Positions 56,044 through 63,972 of a stretch of 64,000 bases of DNA are shown here, piece by piece. The translations under genes were made by a program, and so were the position numbers. The notes under the pieces were generated by a model. It made no database searches and was not told the origin of the DNA. It worked only from the letters and a program-made list of their open reading frames with translations. The stretch's first letter is position 1, and each line of letters begins with the position of its first letter. The stretch is from Enteroscipio rubneri (GTDB taxonomy: Bacteria; Actinomycetota; Coriobacteriia; Coriobacteriales; Eggerthellaceae), in NCBI RefSeq assembly GCF_002899715.1, contig NZ_PPEK01000001.1, positions 186,001-250,000 on the forward strand. The letters run 5' to 3'.

Positions 56044-56232
56044 GTCGTCCGTCCCTTCCATAGGGTGTCTCATTCGCAAGCCCCAAATCGTGCATGTATC
56101 GCGCGGCGCCTTCTCTGCGGCAGTCTCTTGAATCCTTTATCTCTTAATTTATCATATAACAATAAATTGGAAAATGAGACGACCCATTAAATTACGTGAA
56201 GAATTCCCAGGTGAGCAATTAAAACGTCAATT

Positions 56233-56250
56233 TGTAATCATATGATTACA
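56233..56250. promoter_or_regulatory. Perfect 18-bp palindrome upstream of the radical SAM gene
   Basis: TGTAATCATATGATTACA reads the same on both strands. It lies 138 bp before the radical SAM start in the AT-rich spacer 56044-56387, which otherwise holds no gene. On the minus strand TATGAT (56149-56154) is a possible -10 for the 64-residue gene. The palindrome is a strong operator candidate; the binding protein is unknown. Confidence 0.55.
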
Positions 56251-56387
56251 CCATGTGCGGTCTAGCACTGAGCGCAAGGCTCAAGTACAATTGGTTTTTG
56301 TGATTGGTAGCTCTTGTCCTGTCCCTCTAGATACGCTCGTCTTGCTTATGCGAAAAGAGCGTCGTCTGCACCGTGCAAGGAGCATCG

Positions 56388-57638
56388 ATGCAATTTGTTG
56401 ATGAAGTTGTTCTGTTCGACTTCGCCGACATACCCATGGTCGGTTCCCTCGACACTGGCTATGCGATTGGCCTCACGGGCGAGGGCGCAGCCGTCTGCGA
56501 GCGTCTCCAAAAGGAGGATGTGCCCGAGGAAGACATAGCCGCAGTTGATCCGGCTCTGCTTGAGCATCTGATCAAAGGCGGATTCTTTGAGACGGCGAAA
56601 AAGGATCGACGCGTGCTGTCGGCATATCTGCATGTGACGCAGCGCTGCAATCTTCATTGCGCCGGGTGCTACTCACTCGACGACCAGCGCAACACGCTTT
56701 CTGACGCGCCGCTCTCTTCCATCAAGCATGCCGTCGACGAACTGGCCTCTGCTGGTGTTATGCGGCTTGTCGTGTCTGGCGGAGAGCCGTTTTTGCGGGA
56801 GGATCTCCCCGAGATCGTCGAGCATGCGAAGCGAGTGCGCAGCATCGACTCGGTCACGGTGCTATCGAACGGCACCTGTATGTCCGAAGCGACGTTGCAG
56901 CGCCTCGCGCCGAACGTCGATTGCGTGTCGGTGTCGTTCGATGGATGCTCGGCCTCGGCGCCGGCCTATATTCGTGAAGAGCAACGCTTCGACGAGTTGG
57001 TGGCCTCCGTGCGAGCCGTGCAGGCTGCCGGCATACAAGCGCACATCATACCCACTGTGCATGCGAAGAACATTGACGAGCTTAAAGACTATGTGCGTCT
57101 GTCGAAGGACCTCGGGGTCACGCTCAACTTTAGCCTGTTGACGTGCGAGCCCAACGATGAAGTGCTCGGAGGTCTGTTGCCCGACGACGAAGCGCTGCGT
57201 CGGCTTGGAAGAAGCATGCTTACGTTAGACGACGGCAAGCCCATCCTGGCGATGGATGCCCCTGTCGGATTGAATTTGACGGTGAAACGACGCTGCGGCG
57301 CGGGATGCGAATCGCTCAGTATCGGCGCCGATGGCACCATCTATCCGTGTCATATGCTCCATCGTGGGGAATATGCGATGGGCAACGCGTTCTCGGATGC
57401 AATTGAGGAGGCGATGCAGGGAGACGTTGTGCGTCGTTTTCGGGAACTCGATGCGTCCTTGTTTGAGGATTGCTCCGATTGCAGGTATGTACGAATTTGC
57501 GGGGGAGGCTGTCGAGCTCGCTCGCTGTTCGCATCGGGCAACGTGGAGTCAAAAGACTCCTACTGCGCGATGATCCAGGAGTTTTACGACAACCTGGGGG
57601 AAGCAATGAAGGCCTCGTTGAATTCTCGAAGGAGGTGA
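56388..57638 (+). CDS. Radical SAM/SPASM peptide maturase
   Basis: This 416-residue enzyme starts with a PqqD/RRE-like peptide-recognition region (residues ~1-75). The radical SAM cluster CNLHCAGC (C87, C91, C94) and the SGGEPFLRED segment follow. The C-terminal SPASM domain has cysteines at 303, 307, 321, 362, 365, 371, 375 and 393, enough for two auxiliary clusters. This is the layout of enzymes that modify short ribosomal peptides, such as PqqE, MftC and the sactipeptide maturases. An AAGGAG ribosome site precedes the ATG at 56388. A 28-codon gene follows at 5 bp and is the likely substrate. No protease or exporter gene is adjacent. Confidence 0.88.
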   Translation: MQFVDEVVLFDFADIPMVGSLDTGYAIGLTGEGAAVCERLQKEDVPEEDIAAVDPALLEHLIKGGFFETAKKDRRVLSAYLHVTQRCNLHCAGCYSLDDQRNTLSDAPLSSIKHAVDELASAGVMRLVVSGGEPFLREDLPEIVEHAKRVRSIDSVTVLSNGTCMSEATLQRLAPNVDCVSVSFDGCSASAPAYIREEQRFDELVASVRAVQAAGIQAHIIPTVHAKNIDELKDYVRLSKDLGVTLNFSLLTCEPNDEVLGGLLPDDEALRRLGRSMLTLDDGKPILAMDAPVGLNLTVKRRCGAGCESLSIGADGTIYPCHMLHRGEYAMGNAFSDAIEEAMQGDVVRRFRELDASLFEDCSDCRYVRICGGGCRARSLFASGNVESKDSYCAMIQEFYDNLGEAMKASLNSRRR

Positions 57639-57642
57639 AAGT

Positions 57643-57729
57643 ATGCTGTTCTATAGCGACATCGAACCGCGCGGCGGGTGCATGGAAGTGGGCGCCCCGG
57701 GAGTTTTCTGCGTACGTTTCGGATACTAA
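57643..57729 (+). CDS. 28-residue candidate RiPP precursor peptide
   Basis: Directly after the maturase, with an ideal AAGGAGGTGAAAGT ribosome site, an ATG opens 28 codons ending in TAA. The peptide begins MLFYSDIEPRGG, has cysteines at 13 and 23 separated by a Gly/Pro-containing segment (EVGAPG), and ends in VRFGY. It is followed at once by an intrinsic terminator, so it is the last gene of the unit. The size resembles PqqA and MftA, whose products become redox cofactors. Two cysteines would also suit thioether formation. The match to a known family is not established; the call rests on context, translation signal and composition. Confidence 0.72.
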   Translation: MLFYSDIEPRGGCMEVGAPGVFCVRFGY

Positions 57730-57747
57730 ATACTTGTCTTGCGGTTG

Positions 57748-57790
57748 AGACGGCTTGTGGATTAGATCGTTCGCAAGCCGTCTTATTTTT
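57748..57790 (+). terminator. Intrinsic terminator of the radical SAM/peptide operon
   Basis: AGACGGCTTG and CAAGCCGTCT form a perfect 10-bp stem, followed by TATTTTTAT. Confidence 0.8.
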
Positions 57791-57855
57791 ATGTGTGAAA
57801 CATAATCAAAGCATAGGGTATCATTAGAAATACTTACTATTAGGAGAGATGCTCT

Positions 57856-58389
57856 ATGCTTATTAAAGAATTGAGCGAAGTTGAAGCTTCTTTGATAAAG
57901 ATGAAAAAGGTCAGCAGAGTGTTAAGTCATGTACTTAAAGTGGCCATTTTGCTATTCTCGATTTTATTTTTGTTCTCAATATTTGTCATCGTTGCAAATG
58001 AGCAAGTAGATCCTATTCGGGCAGTAATCTCGACAACGCCGCTCATTCTCTATGCATTGGCGACTATCATCCTTCTTGTAATCATGCATGGAGTTTTTGA
58101 AGACATTGCAAAGGATCGCACTCCGTTCACTAATACCCAAGTGCGCAGGTTCAAATGGGCTGCAATAATTCTCATCTTGGGAGCTGTTGTCGAAATGGTT
58201 TTTTCAATCGGCGTGCTTCCGGTTGCTCAGACGGAGAATGTGATCGTCAATTATTATGATTCGTCTGCTGGAAGTAATACTCCTTCGATAAACTTAGCCT
58301 CAGTGTTAGGTGCAGCTTTGTTATATGTTCTTTCATTTGTTTTCAGATACGGAGCTCTTCTGCAAGAATTCACAGACGACACGCTGTAG
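57856..58389 (+). CDS. DUF2975-family four-helix membrane protein
   Basis: This 177-residue protein has four predicted membrane helices (about residues 26-48, 60-80, 101-124 and 150-168) in the DUF2975 pattern. Typical text is VLKVAILLFSILFLFSIF and FEDIAKDRTPFTNTQVRRFKW between helices two and three. The family is nearly always encoded with a short Cro/CI-type repressor, as here, and the pair is thought to act together in an unknown response. The low GC content sets it apart from the surrounding genome and suggests transfer. An AGGAGAG ribosome site precedes the ATG. Confidence 0.85.
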   Translation: MLIKELSEVEASLIKMKKVSRVLSHVLKVAILLFSILFLFSIFVIVANEQVDPIRAVISTTPLILYALATIILLVIMHGVFEDIAKDRTPFTNTQVRRFKWAAIILILGAVVEMVFSIGVLPVAQTENVIVNYYDSSAGSNTPSINLASVLGAALLYVLSFVFRYGALLQEFTDDTL

Positions 58390-58398
58390 GTATTGGAA

Positions 58399-58644
58399 AT
58401 GCCTATTGTTTTACGACTCGATCAGGTTATGGCCGATCGAAAAATGTCGCTCAACGAGCTTGCTGATAAAGTTGGCATCACGAATGTCAATCTGTCTCGT
58501 ATCAAAACGGGCAAAATCAGGGCGATTCGTTTTTCAACGCTGTATATGATTTGCAAGGTTCTTGAGTGCCAGCCAGGCGATATTCTGGAATTCGTGCTTG
58601 ATCCCGAAGAAGATGATGTTGTCATGGGGGATGATACGGAGTAA
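58399..58644 (+). CDS. Cro/CI-type helix-turn-helix protein paired with DUF2975
   Basis: This 81-residue protein is a single HTH_26/XRE domain (VLRLDQVMADRKMSLNEL, then TNVNLSRIKTGKIRAIRFSTL and CQPGDILEFV) with a short acidic tail. It starts 9 bp after the DUF2975 stop on the same strand. This is the invariant partner of DUF2975 proteins and probably binds the promoter of the pair. A TTG two codons earlier is a possible alternative start; the family usually begins where I placed it. Confidence 0.85.
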   Translation: MPIVLRLDQVMADRKMSLNELADKVGITNVNLSRIKTGKIRAIRFSTLYMICKVLECQPGDILEFVLDPEEDDVVMGDDTE

Positions 58645-58836
58645 GGCGATTGCAAAGACGGCCGCGCGTCTTAGCTGATTCCGCTTAAAAGTCGAAGCGT
58701 GAAGCTATTGCTGGTTGATCGAGATTAGTCGCAACCATAGCTCGACGATCATTCTATGGACATTTTGAACCATCATTTGACAATCGGAACCAATACCGGC
58801 AAAATAAGTCCTCGCGCGAAGGCGCATATAACCCGT

Positions 58837-58912
58837 GGGGATGTAGCTCAGCTGGGAGAGCATCACGTTCGCAACGTGGGGGTCGTGGGTTCGAATCCCA
58901 TCATCTCCACCA
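58837..58912 (+). tRNA. tRNA-Ala(CGC)
   Basis: A 76-nt cloverleaf can be drawn. The acceptor GGGGATG pairs with CATCTCC and includes the G3-U70 pair typical of alanine tRNAs. The D arm is GCTCAGCTGGGAGAGC. The anticodon stem TCACG/CGTGG encloses the loop TTCGCAA with anticodon CGC, and the T arm contains GGTTCGAATCC. CCA is encoded. The 3' part serves as an integration site (see 63532-63597). Confidence 0.95.
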
Positions 58913-58918
58913 CGGAAA
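58853..58918 (+). repeat. Left 66-bp att repeat (tRNA-Ala 3' part)
   Basis: These 66 bp, from the D arm to 6 bp past the CCA end, are repeated without a mismatch at 63532-63597. This is the usual footprint of site-specific integration at a tRNA gene. Confidence 0.85.
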
Positions 58919-58924
58919 TTTATA

Positions 58925-58956
58925 CGAGCCCTCATCATGAGATGAGGGCTCGTTTT
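58925..58956. terminator. Terminator between tRNA-Ala and the helicase gene
   Basis: CGAGCCCTCATC and GATGAGGGCTCG form a perfect 12-bp stem with an ATGA loop and TTTT after. It ends the tRNA transcript and lies just inside the left end of the island. Confidence 0.85.
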
Positions 58957-58972
58957 CGTCTAATACTGGACT

Positions 58973-61594
58973 TTAGTTGGTTTTAACTAGGGCAGATAAG
59001 GGGCTAGAGCGAATCATGTTGACATAATCTATTGGAAGAACCCCTTCAGTAGTCATAGCTTGATGCAAGTTTTGCCTCCATATCGCATCACCCTTTTCGA
59101 TGAAATTAGGATAAGCGTCGACGAGGCAATCGAGTGCCTTAATGGCCCATTTTTTAAAACTTTCTCTATTAAGGTAGAAAAGTCCACCTGTTGCATGGCT
59201 CGCACTTGCTTCTAGAAGCTTCGAGTTAGAAATAAAAACAGTTACTATTTCTGCCTCCGGAAGCAATTCATTTTCGTTTTTGCGAATCCAGTCGGCATGA
59301 GGAATGGCTTGTCGAACATCATCAAGAGGAATTGATTTTTCAACATTCCCACCGGTGTTCTCTGAGTAGATTTTATCTTCGGCAACAAGGCATAGCTTGG
59401 GATTGATGATCCAATACGGGTCTGGAGCGCCATTTTCGCTAGAGTTTTTTGATGTGAAGCCTAGAACAGTGCCAAGCTTCTCGTGCCCGGCTTCAAAATC
59501 TTTTCCATCAATAGAGGCTAGCTTCAGTTTTATTCCCTCTATTAGTTGAGCGTATTTAGTGATTGAAGAACAGCTTGTCATGATTTCTTCTATGGCTTCA
59601 ATAGTGTCACAGAAAAAATCTTCCGATATATCAGCACTTTGATCGCCAAATACTCGATGTGGCAAAAGCGGAAGCCAACGGAGATTGCTATTGTTTTGAG
59701 CTGCCTTTTTGTATCGATCGATACCTGAACTTTGGTATCCGTCGACCCCTTGCTTCGCCAGTATGGAAGCCATGTTGCCCGCACAGACGTTCCAGTAGCA
59801 TCGATATCCTGCAAGAGAAGGGGCGTTAAGTGCATCCGCAATCTTCGAGGCAATATTGAAAGCTGATTCAAAATCGCCTTTCCATAATGCGTATAAGTAA
59901 TCCACTTCATTTGTCGCTGCGTGAAGCATAATATCTTTTATTTGGTTGGTGGCTGCATCTTCTTTTTCTTTGCAGGAGTCTCTTAAGGTCACAATTCCGT
60001 CTTCTGCTATTTCCCACGATTTGTCTCTATTGAGGAACGCAGCTAAGTCAGATGACATCTCGGCAATAGACGAATATTCTTTAGAATTCCTAACGCCGTA
60101 TTCAAGTTCCGCACGAAGTTCTGGATTGAGTGACGCTCTTCGTGCCTCGCTTGTTAAGTCCTTAAGAATTGAAGTTCCCATGATACATACAGCTGAAAAA
60201 TCGCTTCCATTTCTCGTACATCTTCCTAAAGCTTGGATAATGCGGGTGCGAATTCGTTCTTCGTAGAGAATTGAGGCATTCATGCATGAAACTAAGAAGT
60301 TTTCTTGCAAATTGACGACTTTTGGAAAATCGACGATAAACAGCATCCTGCATTCATCGTCAGGGAAGTCTATACCGTCGAAGCGATTAGCGAGAGTGAT
60401 TACGGCATCGCTGTTTGAGGTAAAAGAGTTTTTTGAATCAACTATATCGCTTGCGGTAAAGATGGAAGTATTAGGCATATTCGAGCGGAAGAGATCAGCT
60501 ACCCGTCCAGCCTCTTTGTCAGTTGGAGTTAATACGACGCTACGTTTTGATACGGAATGCAGGTCAAGCAGGATATTGTCGTGATCTTTGCTGCTAAGCG
60601 CGAGATCAGGGAGTAATACAAATCTTCTTCCCAATCCCTTTTTGTCCCAGTCGCCGACAACGGGAAGTCGTTTGATGTTCTTGATACCAGTAATTCTTTC
60701 AAGTTCTCCATTTGCGCCAAGGGTGGCCGACATCATGATACGCTGTTTGGTTTTTCTGAAAGGTTTGAATGTTTCGGTCGGCGCTATCCACGGCCTTATT
60801 TCAATCCTTCGATTACTCAGATATATATTGCAGGCGTGAAGATTTGCTTTAAGTCTTTGAAAAGAATAGTAATTACTAGAACTAGTGTCGTTTTTGCTCA
60901 AACACGTATCCAGTTCTTTTTGAATTATTGGCAAAATATCATATGCAAGTGCCACAGGAAGGAGATCGCACCATCTTATTTCAGCGTGCCCTCCAGAATT
61001 CGATGTTAAATAATGTAGGCTCGTTTCATCTAGGTATTCTTGCAAAATGCTTCGCATTACATCAAATGCGATTTCTCCTTCGCGGATATCTATCGACCAA
61101 TTTGAAAGAATGGGCTCTTCGCTGGAATGAACGTCGTCCATTATCAAAATGTCTACATCATCGAAAAAGCTGTATGAAGCGAAAAAGGAGCTATATGTGG
61201 TAACACCCACTGATTCCGACGCAAGGAATTTGCTCTTATCTTGACTGCTGTAATTCCACTGAGGCCCGCAAAATGCAGTAGCGTTCAACCCATATTGATT
61301 ATTTGCCTGATCGACTACTTGTTTTGCCAATTGATTTGTTGGAGTAAGATAAAGAACTCTCTCTTGGTTTTTTCTCCTGCGAAATTCTCCAATGAGCATA
61401 CCGATTAGCGTTTTTCCGCTTCCGGTTGGCAATTCAAATGCAATTGAACGAGATGCTTCTGCGCCCATGTACTGTTCGATCATGCGCGATTGATAGTCGA
61501 GAAGGCCTTTTATCCTCTTCATTTTATTGTCTTGATACATCTCTTGCGGGGTTGTATATGCAAATGATTCTGACTGGATAGATATAAATGGCAT
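58973..61594 (-). CDS. SF2 helicase with possible C-terminal nuclease domain (island gene)
   Basis: This 873-residue, low-GC protein has Walker A PTGSGKT near residues 56-62 and a Walker B-like MDDVH near 150, in place of DEAH. SATLGANGE and a Rad3-like end (ANRFDGIDFPDDECRMLFI and QALGRCTRNGSD) follow. A region of about 350 residues comes next. Near residue 730 a DPYW...LVAEDK arrangement could be a PD-(D/E)xK nuclease core. This resembles single-gene phage-defence helicase-nucleases, but I cannot assign it to a named system. The ATG at 61594 follows AAGGAGG. It is alone in the first island unit. Confidence 0.78.
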   Translation of the reverse strand: MPFISIQSESFAYTTPQEMYQDNKMKRIKGLLDYQSRMIEQYMGAEASRSIAFELPTGSGKTLIGMLIGEFRRRKNQERVLYLTPTNQLAKQVVDQANNQYGLNATAFCGPQWNYSSQDKSKFLASESVGVTTYSSFFASYSFFDDVDILIMDDVHSSEEPILSNWSIDIREGEIAFDVMRSILQEYLDETSLHYLTSNSGGHAEIRWCDLLPVALAYDILPIIQKELDTCLSKNDTSSSNYYSFQRLKANLHACNIYLSNRRIEIRPWIAPTETFKPFRKTKQRIMMSATLGANGELERITGIKNIKRLPVVGDWDKKGLGRRFVLLPDLALSSKDHDNILLDLHSVSKRSVVLTPTDKEAGRVADLFRSNMPNTSIFTASDIVDSKNSFTSNSDAVITLANRFDGIDFPDDECRMLFIVDFPKVVNLQENFLVSCMNASILYEERIRTRIIQALGRCTRNGSDFSAVCIMGTSILKDLTSEARRASLNPELRAELEYGVRNSKEYSSIAEMSSDLAAFLNRDKSWEIAEDGIVTLRDSCKEKEDAATNQIKDIMLHAATNEVDYLYALWKGDFESAFNIASKIADALNAPSLAGYRCYWNVCAGNMASILAKQGVDGYQSSGIDRYKKAAQNNSNLRWLPLLPHRVFGDQSADISEDFFCDTIEAIEEIMTSCSSITKYAQLIEGIKLKLASIDGKDFEAGHEKLGTVLGFTSKNSSENGAPDPYWIINPKLCLVAEDKIYSENTGGNVEKSIPLDDVRQAIPHADWIRKNENELLPEAEIVTVFISNSKLLEASASHATGGLFYLNRESFKKWAIKALDCLVDAYPNFIEKGDAIWRQNLHQAMTTEGVLPIDYVNMIRSSPLSALVKTN

Positions 61595-61786
61595 GGAAGC
61601 CTCCTTGTAGACGGTCTTGCGCATCTTTTTGGAAACAATAGAACTGTGATTCGCAAGGATCATGTTGATCTGACTATTATGATTCATTCATGATTCATTC
61701 GCACTGTTTTTGAGTTCAAAGATGTTTGTTTGCAGGCGGCCGAAGAAAGTTTTGTCTCGCATAACAAGCGAAGGACACATCGGCAC

Positions 61787-61884
61787 TTTAGTTACTAAAA
61801 TAATTGTGATGGTGTACGTACCTTTGGGACAGCATCACGTCCGCAACGTGGGAGTCGAGGGCTTGAATCCCCTCATGTCCACCG
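61787..61884 (+). repeat. Middle att-like repeat with arm (degenerate tRNA-Ala fragment)
   Basis: Bases 61825-61884 copy the tRNA-Ala 3' part with roughly eight mismatches. The preceding arm 61787-61824 (begins TTTAGTTACTAAA) is shared with the right copy at 63493. It cannot fold as a full tRNA because the acceptor 5' half is missing. It marks the junction between two island units. The rest of 61595-62089 shows nothing gene-like. Confidence 0.75.
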
Positions 61885-62089
61885 AAAAGTGTGTCCAATT
61901 TCGATTATCATCACAGGTCATCGACCATTTTTTAATTGAATAATCAAATGAGTCGAATTTTAAGAATTCTATAAGTAAGATAATCGCTTGGGAAGTATAG
62001 GTAATTCTCGACCCGGTATAGGCCTATAATCATGCTGTGGCTGCTAGAATTAAGCTTCCTCTAATAGATAAAAAACTGGTGGCGTGACA

Positions 62090-63100
62090 ATGATTGTACT
62101 GAATATACAAGGAGATATTTCTCCAGTCTGCATCTCGGAAAAACTAAAACTATATATTTCGAATCTTCCTAACGATGAACATAATAATTGGAATGAAGGT
62201 CTTTGTTCGGAATTGCAAGCAAGTCTGCGGCATTCAGAAATAGTCGCGCGAAAACTCGGCGTAGAGCAGCAAAACAGACTGCGCCGTATATATGAACAGT
62301 ATTTTCCTCAACAAGACTTGGCAGGGGAAATTGACGAGAATACATGTATTCAAAGTATCGTAGATCGCATGATTTGCATATACTTCGATTATAGTGACAC
62401 GGATATGCCGATGTTTGACTGGACAACGAACTGTTTTGATGGCAGGTTTTGCGAAGGGGATTATGCCGAGAAAGTTGTTGACTTTATCAACTTCGTGGCT
62501 AGAGAGAGAAACGAGTTTATTCCAGCGCCAACACCACAATGGATTTACTCATCAAACCATGATGAAGTGTACCCCCACCGCATGTTTTGGAGTAGCTACG
62601 AAACAACTCTGTGTATTGCAAGCTTAAAAAAATGGGGTGAGTTATTCGATGATTTCTTGCACAATACAAATGACTATCTATTGCTTGACTATCTTATGAA
62701 ATCAATCCATCAAGATAATGAATACAATGAGTATCATTTACTGAAAGCATTTTCTCTATGCCAATTATTTCTAGAGAAAAATAAGGAAAGTGAACTTGAC
62801 TCAAAGTTACCTAGATTTATTAGCGATAGCTATTCCAAAAAGGAAAGGGAAGAGTGCGCAATCCTGCTTCGCAAGATAAGAAACAAGATAGCTCATGGAG
62901 ATTTTCTCGCTTTTGAAAAAATAATTGAAAAATTTGCTTCGACGCTTATGGATGGAAGATTTTGGTTTGACTATACGGAATATAGTCGAAAAAACTGGAT
63001 CATCCAATTTGCTTGCTGTTTACTGGATGATGCTGTTAGGAGACTGATTCAGATGATGCTACTTGACAGAAAGCGACTGGATGCAATTAGAAATGGTTAG
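62090..63100 (+). CDS. HEPN-domain protein of the second island unit
   Basis: This is a 336-residue, low-GC protein. The C-terminal part, around KIRNKIAHGDF (R264, H269), has the R-x4-H motif of HEPN ribonucleases, close to the Apea-HEPN group found in defence and toxin genes. The N-terminal 200 residues have no motif I recognise, though WTTNCFDGRFCEGDYAEKVVDF and YPHRMFWSSYETT are distinctive. The start is ATG 62090 (GTG 62084 is possible) after GGTGG. It is the only gene in its unit, so it would act alone or with a host partner. A role in phage defence or abortive infection is inference. Confidence 0.7.
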   Translation: MIVLNIQGDISPVCISEKLKLYISNLPNDEHNNWNEGLCSELQASLRHSEIVARKLGVEQQNRLRRIYEQYFPQQDLAGEIDENTCIQSIVDRMICIYFDYSDTDMPMFDWTTNCFDGRFCEGDYAEKVVDFINFVARERNEFIPAPTPQWIYSSNHDEVYPHRMFWSSYETTLCIASLKKWGELFDDFLHNTNDYLLLDYLMKSIHQDNEYNEYHLLKAFSLCQLFLEKNKESELDSKLPRFISDSYSKKEREECAILLRKIRNKIAHGDFLAFEKIIEKFASTLMDGRFWFDYTEYSRKNWIIQFACCLLDDAVRRLIQMMLLDRKRLDAIRNG

Positions 63101-63492
63101 TCGGACAAAGAAAGCCATCGAACTCAAACGCTCGTGCTCTTCAGAGGAAAGCTAAAAACTGAACCTATCGGGGAAACAGCTTTCATTGCGCTTTACCGTC
63201 TGGTTGAAAACTTGGTTTCTACGTCGTAGAGAAAAGTCAGCCATCGAGCATGACCTGCTGGTTTCTCGCGACGTGGATAAGGCTCTAACATCAATAGAAC
63301 CAGAAGAAGCAAAAACAGTGCCGCTCGCCATCTTCGCTCCACCGCTGATTTCGGCGCTATCGCTTTCCAAGATCGCCTCATTCGAATGCCGATAAAAGAA
63401 GTATGCCCAATAGTCATGCCACTATCAAGTGCGGCGGAGTTTCTTCTTGTCCGCGAAAGCGCGCGGATTCGAAAGCAAAGGACACACCACCA
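63101..63492. other. Gene-free end of the second island unit
   Basis: About 390 bp between the HEPN gene and the right att arm contain only short open frames without ribosome sites. The frame at 63186-63395 begins with TTG and is unconvincing. GAAAGCAAAGGACACA near 63470-63486 has a counterpart (AAGCGAAGGACACA) before the middle att copy, so the shared right end is longer than the arm alone. Confidence 0.5.
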
Positions 63493-63597
63493 TTTAGTTA
63501 CTAAAGTAATTGTGATGGTATACGAACCTTTTGGGAGAGCATCACGTTCGCAACGTGGGGGTCGTGGGTTCGAATCCCATCATCTCCACCACGGAAA
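63493..63597 (+). repeat. Right att repeat with arm
   Basis: Arm 63493-63531 matches 61787-61824 with few changes. Core 63532-63597 is an exact 66-bp copy of the tRNA-Ala 3' part at 58853-58918. It lacks the acceptor 5' half, so it is not a second functional tRNA. Confidence 0.88.
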
Positions 63598-63599
63598 CT

Positions 63600-63635
63600 A
63601 AATCGGACCGAAAGCTATCGCTTTCGGTCCGATTT
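63600..63635 (+). terminator. Terminator beyond the right att site
   Basis: AAATCGGACCGAAAGC and GCTTTCGGTCCGATTT form a perfect 16-bp stem with a 4-nt loop, 2 bp beyond the 66-bp repeat. It is probably the original terminator of tRNA-Ala before insertion. Confidence 0.8.
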
Positions 63636-63781
63636 GCATATGAAGGGCCTGCTAGTGCAAGCTGTTTTACATACTGGTGCAAACGAGTTGATGAACCTAG
63701 GGTCATCCTGCAGCGGGTGAAGCCCGCCGCCTTTTCTAGAGCCTCTCTGTGTTTCTACACGGGGTATCCTTTGGGCTAGCC

Positions 63782-63972
63782 TCACCAATCTCCTGCTCGA
63801 TATTTCATATCCGACAGAATGACAACTTCCTGATCGCCTGAGAGGTTGGCTTTATAGAACTTTATGCATGCTGCCTTGCTTCCCAGGAATAGCAGTACAG
63901 GCCAGTCCTTAAGAGATCGTTTATGTCTCCATATGGGAAGAAGAGGAGCGAATGCTGCGATCTTTGAAATAT
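63782..63972 (-). pseudogene. Possible C-terminal fragment of an unidentified protein
   Basis: A minus-strand frame without a start codon runs for about 63 codons to a TGA. It reads like coding sequence (LKDWPVLLFLGSKAACIKFY, then QEVVILSDMKYRAGDW). A stop at about 63975 precedes it. I do not recognise the family. It may be a relic of another mobile segment. The region 63636-63781 shows nothing. Confidence 0.25.

Noticed and set aside
58756-58986. A short frame across tRNA-Ala
   Set aside because: The cloverleaf and encoded CCA show that this is a tRNA; the frame is accidental.
63186-63395. A 69-codon plus-strand frame in the island end
   Set aside because: It begins with TTG, has no ribosome site, and its product does not look like a known small protein.
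63531-63597. A second tRNA-Ala gene
   Set aside because: Only the 3' part is present. The acceptor 5' strand and part of the D arm are missing, so it is an att copy.
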